Positions 59,297-64,000 of a DNA stretch of 64,000 bases are shown here, one piece after another; position 1 is the first letter of the stretch, and each line of letters opens with the position of its first letter. Location: positions 372,001 through 436,000 of the forward strand of contig JAFTXV010000007.1 in assembly GCA_017461505.1 (NCBI GenBank), written 5' to 3'. A program made the translations under genes and the position numbers. The notes under the pieces were generated by a model. That model saw only the letters and a program-made list of their open reading frames with translations. It was not told where the DNA came from and did no database searches. The stretch comes from Paludibacteraceae bacterium (lineage in GTDB: Bacteria; Bacteroidota; Bacteroidia; Bacteroidales; Paludibacteraceae).

Positions 59297-60279
59297 TGCG
59301 TCGTTGGATAGGATGGATAATAGGACTATGTCTTCTGGCGGGTGGCGCTACTACATGCGCCATCCGTTGGGAAGCATGGTTTGGTAATCCACCCGAACCA
59401 GAATGGACTGGAGAGAAAATCACTCATCAGTTCATTACAATGAATAATGATAGTGTATTGCGTGCATTACAGCGCGACACACTGTCGTTTCTTTTGTTGG
59501 GCGATATTCACAATTCGCTCACGAACGACCAAATGGCAGCTCTCTCTGAGCGCCATTCGGATATACAATTCTGGGCACAGATGGGTGATTGGATGGAACG
59601 CCCATATCTTTACTACGAGCAGATGATGTATAAATCGTTGCTAGGTACACATCTTGACTCCCTACCTATCGTAGCCATTCCTGGTAATCATGAATATCTC
59701 AAAGGCGTGGTGAAAACCTTGCCTAAGCATTGGAAAACCATTTTCCCTAATCCACAGAATGGTCCTGCTCGATTCTTGGGTACGACTTATTATGTGGACT
59801 TCCCACACTTGCGTTTGATTGCTTTGGACACCGATGGTCTGCATCGCATATCCGACTATACACAAGTGGCTTTTTGGTTAAAGAAGACCTTACGTGATGC
59901 TGGTAAGAAATTCACTATTGTGATGATGCATCATCCTGTATATAGTACAGCTGAGGGAAGATTTAATCCTTTTATTTGGTTAGCGTTTCATGGAGCTATG
60001 CGTGAAGCGGACGTAGTGTTCTCCGGACACGATCACAACTATGCTCGACATACTGAGTACTATAAAGCTCGCTTTTGGAAGAAAGAGGAACCAACTATCT
60101 TTATCGGTACGAATGCTTCCACAAAGAAATATCCTGTGAAAGAAAACAATAAATACGAGGCATCGCTCTCTGGCGAACCTGTATATGAATATATATTGGT
60201 TACTCCAACCACCCTCGATATCTCTACCTACAACCTCCACTCCGGCGAGGTGATCGACGAGGTGGAGATCGTTCGATAA
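59296..60279 (+). CDS. Calcineurin-like metallophosphoesterase, exported
   Basis: A 327-residue protein with a hydrophobic N-terminal segment (WIIGLCLLAGGATTCA), which is a signal peptide or anchor. The binuclear metal site motifs are in order: LLGDIHN (D-x-H), QMGDWMER (GD), PGNHEY, MMHHP and FSGHDHNYARH. It resembles acid phosphatase/5'-nucleotidase-like phosphoesterases; the substrate is unknown. It overlaps DUF3127 by one base. Behind it is a short CACAATG/CATTGTG stem (60296-60313). Confidence 0.88.
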   Translation: MRRWIGWIIGLCLLAGGATTCAIRWEAWFGNPPEPEWTGEKITHQFITMNNDSVLRALQRDTLSFLLLGDIHNSLTNDQMAALSERHSDIQFWAQMGDWMERPYLYYEQMMYKSLLGTHLDSLPIVAIPGNHEYLKGVVKTLPKHWKTIFPNPQNGPARFLGTTYYVDFPHLRLIALDTDGLHRISDYTQVAFWLKKTLRDAGKKFTIVMMHHPVYSTAEGRFNPFIWLAFHGAMREADVVFSGHDHNYARHTEYYKARFWKKEEPTIFIGTNASTKKYPVKENNKYEASLSGEPVYEYILVTPTTLDISTYNLHSGEVIDEVEIVR

Positions 60280-60331
60280 AAAAATACCATATACGCACAA
60301 TGGCAACATTGTGTGTTAAATCATACTACCT

Positions 60332-62566
60332 ATGAAAAATCAGCTATTCCTATTCGTTTCTTTATTTGTCTTGGTTGCATGTCAGCCAAAGGACCCTATC
60401 GAAAAGCAGATAGATGACCTCCTGTCTCAAATGACGCTTGAGGAAAAAATTGCTCAAATGAATCAATTAAGTGGAGGATACTATTCCGAAGATTTAGAGT
60501 CGGCCGTTCGTGCAGGTCTTGGTTCAATGCTGAATAGTGTGGGTGAAGAAACCAACTATTATCAGCGCATCGCGGTGGAAGAGTCGCGTTTGGGTATTCC
60601 GATGCTATTTGCCCGTGATGTCATTCATGGATATCGCACTATCTACCCGATTCCATTGGGGCAGGCAGCTACGTTTGATTTGGCACTAGTGGAAGAGGCC
60701 GCTCGCTTAACCGCGCAAGAGAGTATGCAAGCGGGTATCCGTTGGACATTCTCTCCAATGGTAGATATATCTCGTGATCCACGTTGGGGACGTGTGGCAG
60801 AAGGGTATGGAGAAGATACCTACCTAGCTTCGATGATGGGAGCCGCTACTGTACGTGGCTATCAAGGATTTGACTCAATCGTACAGCTGGCAGCTTGTGT
60901 TAAGCATTTTGTTGGTTATGGCGTATCGGAAGGGGGACGTGACTACAATACTACTTGGATTCCAGAAATTCAACTCCGTGAAACTTATTTACCACCATTC
61001 AAAGCCGCCCTAGATGCAGGATCGCTCTCCATCATGTGCTCGTTTAATGATATAAATGGTGTGCCAAGTTCTGCCAATAAACATCTTAATGTAAATATTC
61101 TTCGTCATGAGTGGCAATATAATGGCGTATTGGTTTCCGACTATGCGTCCTCCCAAAATATGATAGCTCATGGTAATTGCCATGATCTCCGTGAGGCCAC
61201 TCTACTTAGTATAAATGCTCAGATGGATATGGATATGGAGAACCATGCATATTCTAATCACCTTAAAGAACTGATAGAAGAAGGATTGGTAAAAGAGCAG
61301 CAGGTAGATGTATGTGTACGAAATATCTTGCGTATGAAATACCGTCTAGGACTATTCGATAATCCGTATTGTGCGGTGGAAAATCCGGTATATTATTCTT
61401 CTGAGTCATTATCAGCAGCACAACGAGCAGCAGAAGAGTCTGCAGTGCTTCTTAAAAATAATGGCATACTTCCATTATCTTCCACCCCTACTATTTTAGT
61501 ATGCGGTCCTCTTGCTCATAGTCAACATGATCAAAATGGTACTTGGTGCTTCGACAAAGTCGATTCTGCTACGGTTACTCCTCTTATGGCATTCCGTGAA
61601 TTGGAGCGAGCTGGTAAGATTCGCTTGATAGAGCAAATGGGTAAGCATTGGTCACGCGAGGTAAGTCAAAGCAATATCACGCAATTGACTCGCCTTGCTC
61701 GCCAAGCGGATGTGGTATTATTTTTCGGTGGTGAGGAGAGTATATTGTCGGGTGAAGCACGCTGTCGTGCACATCTGAATTTGCCTGGTGACCAATCGGC
61801 TCAACTTCGTGCGCTCAAGGCTATTGGCAAACCAGTAGTATTAACTGTAATGGCAGGGCGTCCGTTGTGTATAGGTGAGGATATTAATATGGTAGATGCC
61901 GTGCTCTATGCTTTCCATGGAGGTACGATGCAAGGTCCTGCTTTGGCTAATCTGATAATGGGTGTAGTATCACCTTCGGGACGTTTGCCTATTACCTTCC
62001 CACAAGCCGTAGGACAGATACCTATGTACTACAATAAGAAGAACTCAGGGCGTCCCACATCGAATCCAGTATTGTATGATGATATCCCTGTGGGGATCGA
62101 GCAGTTCTCTATTGGTGCTGATAGCTATTGGTTGGAGTATGGCGACAAACCATTGTATCCCTTTGGATATGGTTTGACTTATACAACATTTGAGTATGGT
62201 CCCGTTGTATTATCCGACACAATAATAGATAAATCTGCTATTATTGCCTCTTGCGAAATAACTAATACCGGTACCATGGATGCTGTGGCAGTACCTCAAC
62301 TCTATATTCGTGACTTAGTAGGATCTATCACGCGCCCAATACGCGAACTGAAAGGTTTTCAACGTGTAACTATTCCTGCGGGTGAATCACGTACAGTAAG
62401 TTTTGAGATTGAGGAAGCAGATTTGGCGTATTGGCATTTGGCGCAAGGAGTAGATTTAGGTGCAGATGGTGATTATACCTTCTCGGCTGAGCCAGGTGAT
62501 TTCCATATATGGATTGCCCCTAACTCTGCAGAAGGGCAAGCAGCAAGATTTGCACTTAAGAAATAG
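60332..62566 (+). CDS. GH3 beta-glucosidase lipoprotein (BglX-like)
   Basis: A 744-residue lipoprotein (lipobox LVACQ, Cys near 17) of glycoside hydrolase family 3. The N-terminal barrel shows FARDVIHGYRTIYPIPLG, TFSPMVDISRDPRWGRVAEGYGED and KHFVGYG; the nucleophile Asp is in NGVLVSDYASS (about 265). The alpha/beta sandwich has VLFFGGEESILSGEARCR with LPGDQ, and the C-terminal fibronectin-III-like domain includes PFGYGLTYTTFEY. It probably acts in the periplasm on beta-glucosides or xylosides. Length is normal. Confidence 0.95.
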   Translation: MKNQLFLFVSLFVLVACQPKDPIEKQIDDLLSQMTLEEKIAQMNQLSGGYYSEDLESAVRAGLGSMLNSVGEETNYYQRIAVEESRLGIPMLFARDVIHGYRTIYPIPLGQAATFDLALVEEAARLTAQESMQAGIRWTFSPMVDISRDPRWGRVAEGYGEDTYLASMMGAATVRGYQGFDSIVQLAACVKHFVGYGVSEGGRDYNTTWIPEIQLRETYLPPFKAALDAGSLSIMCSFNDINGVPSSANKHLNVNILRHEWQYNGVLVSDYASSQNMIAHGNCHDLREATLLSINAQMDMDMENHAYSNHLKELIEEGLVKEQQVDVCVRNILRMKYRLGLFDNPYCAVENPVYYSSESLSAAQRAAEESAVLLKNNGILPLSSTPTILVCGPLAHSQHDQNGTWCFDKVDSATVTPLMAFRELERAGKIRLIEQMGKHWSREVSQSNITQLTRLARQADVVLFFGGEESILSGEARCRAHLNLPGDQSAQLRALKAIGKPVVLTVMAGRPLCIGEDINMVDAVLYAFHGGTMQGPALANLIMGVVSPSGRLPITFPQAVGQIPMYYNKKNSGRPTSNPVLYDDIPVGIEQFSIGADSYWLEYGDKPLYPFGYGLTYTTFEYGPVVLSDTIIDKSAIIASCEITNTGTMDAVAVPQLYIRDLVGSITRPIRELKGFQRVTIPAGESRTVSFEIEEADLAYWHLAQGVDLGADGDYTFSAEPGDFHIWIAPNSAEGQAARFALKK

Positions 62567-62573
62567 AAATGTT

Positions 62574-63155
62574 TTAGTCAAACACTTCGATGAGCACATC
62601 CAATGATTTGGGTGGGCGGAAGTCCTCAATATGTTGCTCGTAATAGGTGGTTAGTGCGCGCAGACGTTGCTGACGTTCGATGCGGGAACTAGGTACAGCA
62701 AACCAATCAGGATGCTCTGTATCGTCAATACCAACACCTAAAAAATTGGCATACTCGATAAGAAAATGCAGATGTAAATTGCTAATATCCACATCTGTAT
62801 CTAAGTGCTTTATCATTTCACATAGCCAGTCAAACAAGGGCTGATCGCTCATCGGGTGACGTAGTGTACTCGCTAAAACTTCTGCGATAAACATGGCCAC
62901 ACATTGGCGCTTTATATCGGTAGCAAGTTGTTTAGGAGTGTATAAGAGCGAGACTGACGATAGACTACCCATCTGCTGCGGAGCATTTTGCCGTTTAGCA
63001 GTGGTAAACTCCACGATAGATAGTGGACGCAATATGCCCTTGTATTTGTTGCCATATACCGCATACTGCATACGCCCCTGCTCAGCAGTGTAGAGGTGTA
63101 CAATACTTCCTGTGTCGGAATACTTGGTTAGTGATAATACAATGGCTGTAGGCAT
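62574..63155 (-). CDS. recO: DNA repair protein RecO, short form
   Basis: A 193-residue RecO that helps load RecA (RecFOR route). The N-terminal OB-fold is clear (TAIVLSLTKYSDTGSIVHLYTAEQGRMQYAVYG), followed by the helical domain (CVAMFIAEVLASTLRHPMSDQPLFDWLCEMI). It is shorter than the ~240 residues of Proteobacteria, and the four-cysteine zinc module is absent; this seems common in Bacteroidota. The start at 63155 overlaps the phoH-like gene by four bases or so, showing translational coupling; an upstream ATG at 63239 would run deep into phoH. Confidence 0.85.
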   Translation of the reverse strand: MPTAIVLSLTKYSDTGSIVHLYTAEQGRMQYAVYGNKYKGILRPLSIVEFTTAKRQNAPQQMGSLSSVSLLYTPKQLATDIKRQCVAMFIAEVLASTLRHPMSDQPLFDWLCEMIKHLDTDVDISNLHLHFLIEYANFLGVGIDDTEHPDWFAVPSSRIERQQRLRALTTYYEQHIEDFRPPKSLDVLIEVFD

Positions 63156-63159
63156 GAAT

Positions 63160-64000
63160 CTAATTTGTCGTTTCACCTGTTCTGTTCTCACTCTTGTTAT
63201 ACGCATCCACAATGCGCTTGACAAGGTGATGACGAACAATATCCTTCTGGTTGAACTCTACCATGGCAATGCCTTTGATGTCGCGTAGGCGTTCGATGGC
63301 ATCCTTCAAGCCCGACTTTTGGCTTGCGGGTAAATCTATTTGCGTCATATCGCCTGTGACGATCATCTTGCCATTTACCCCTAAGCGCGTGAGGAACATC
63401 TTAAGCTGGGCAGTGGTGGTGTTCTGTGCTTCATCTAATATAACGATCGCGTCCGCGAGCGTGCGCCCGCGCATGAAAGCCAATGGCGCAATCTGAATCA
63501 CACCACGCTCCATATATTCGTTGAGTTTGGCACCCGGAATCATATCTTGCAGCGCGTCATAGAGAGGTTGCAAGTATGGGTCAATCTTCTCCTTCATGTC
63601 GCCTGGCAGGAAGCCCAGTTTCTCGCCCGCCTCTACCGCAGGACGAGAGAGGATGATACGCTTGACTTCACGATTTTTGAGGGCACGAACAGCGAGAGCA
63701 ATAGCCGTATATGTCTTACCACTACCCGCGGGACCGATGGCAAAGAGCAAGTCATTCTCCTCGTAAGCATCTACTAAACGCTGTTGGTTTACACTACGAG
63801 CTACAATAGACTTACCATTGACACCATGAAGAATAAGATTATCTTGCAAAAACTCATTAGGCTGCTCGCCGTGTACTAATTGCAGAATATGTTCTTCAGT
63901 GAGAGTGTTGTTCTTGATACAAAATGCCTCGCACTTGCGCAAATTCTGCTCGAAGCGCGCGATAGCGGCTTGCGCACCGATAATCTTCACTTGATAGCCA
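63160..64000 (-). CDS. PhoH-like ATPase (partial; start lies beyond the window)
   Basis: At least 280 residues of a PhoH protein: Walker A FAIGPAGSGKT, SRPAVEAGEKLGFLPGD, PLAFMRGRTL, Walker B IVILDEAQN and the sensor GDMTQIDLP. The reading frame continues through the right edge of the window (GYQVKIIG), so the GTG at 63990 is internal and the true start is outside. PhoH ATPases are linked to RNA processing and ribosome maturation (the YbeZ group). recO overlaps its end. Confidence 0.9.
   Translation of the reverse strand, partial: GYQVKIIGAQAAIARFEQNLRKCEAFCIKNNTLTEEHILQLVHGEQPNEFLQDNLILHGVNGKSIVARSVNQQRLVDAYEENDLLFAIGPAGSGKTYTAIALAVRALKNREVKRIILSRPAVEAGEKLGFLPGDMKEKIDPYLQPLYDALQDMIPGAKLNEYMERGVIQIAPLAFMRGRTLADAIVILDEAQNTTTAQLKMFLTRLGVNGKMIVTGDMTQIDLPASQKSGLKDAIERLRDIKGIAMVEFNQKDIVRHHLVKRIVDAYNKSENRTGETTN

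Overview
The window is chromosomal DNA from a member of the Bacteroidota, most likely order Bacteroidales. The evidence is: promoters of the Bacteroidota type (TTG at about -33 and TAnnTTTG at about -7) in front of many genes, no purine-rich Shine-Dalgarno sites, a GldB-type gliding lipoprotein, type IX secretion-like C-terminal tails, DUF3127 and DUF4369 proteins, many SPII lipoproteins, and a tmRNA tag ending in ALAA. The gene content is core metabolism and cell biology. I see no prophage, insertion sequence, integron, CRISPR array or rRNA operon.

Layout. 1-829: C-terminal end of a secreted InlB-repeat protein. 819-5165 (minus): endonuclease/exonuclease/phosphatase, SufS, GldB-like lipoprotein, LolD-like ABC ATPase and TsaE, read from one promoter in front of tsaE. 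5246-7590 (minus): a frameshifted GNAT acetyltransferase, an ECF sigma factor with a small membrane partner, and a DUF6249-like membrane protein. 7758-18245 (minus): a wall-shape block mreB-mreC-mreD-PBP2-rodA-yraN-mnmG followed by apt and uvrC, with an exact parS match between apt and mnmG. 18400-19728: exported FGE-like protein with a degenerate second repeat. 20210-20283: tRNA-Asn. 20464-27786 (mostly plus): PfkB kinase, PlsC, LytTR regulator (minus), SGNH hydrolase, MarC, DUF4369 thioredoxin-fold lipoprotein, QueG, RpiB and radical SAM. 27888-37016 (minus): DUF3137-like membrane protein with LemA, Maf, UbiA prenyltransferase, GH13 amylase, AckA and Pta. 37267-38200: tRNA-Met(CAU), tmRNA and a possible further small RNA. 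38168-44084 (minus): zinc-less sirtuin, unknown lipoprotein, MalQ with starch-binding domains, and a flippase-like membrane protein. 44180-62566 (plus, except gtrA): HhH/beta-barrel protein, RsmA, CorA, CAT-like acetyltransferase, unknown proteins, a TolC-HlyD-MFS efflux operon, NhaA broken by an amber codon, Pgk-DUF3127-phosphoesterase, and a GH3 beta-glucosidase. 62574-64000 (minus): RecO and PhoH (cut by the window end).

Three things deserve most attention. (1) Degenerate text-like tandem repeats, many in 10- or 11-base phase, fill most intergenic gaps, and the same kinds of strings lie in frame inside at least six conserved genes. (2) A cluster of DnaA-box-like 9-mers with an AT-rich flank at 48461-48660, together with an exact parS at 10185-10200 and gene strands that diverge around 44-48 kb, suggests that the window lies close to the chromosome origin. 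(3) Two conserved genes are interrupted (GNAT by a frameshift, nhaA by an in-frame TAG). Starch/maltodextrin enzymes (GH13, MalQ, GH3) together with Pgk, Pta and AckA fit a saccharolytic, acetate-forming anaerobe.
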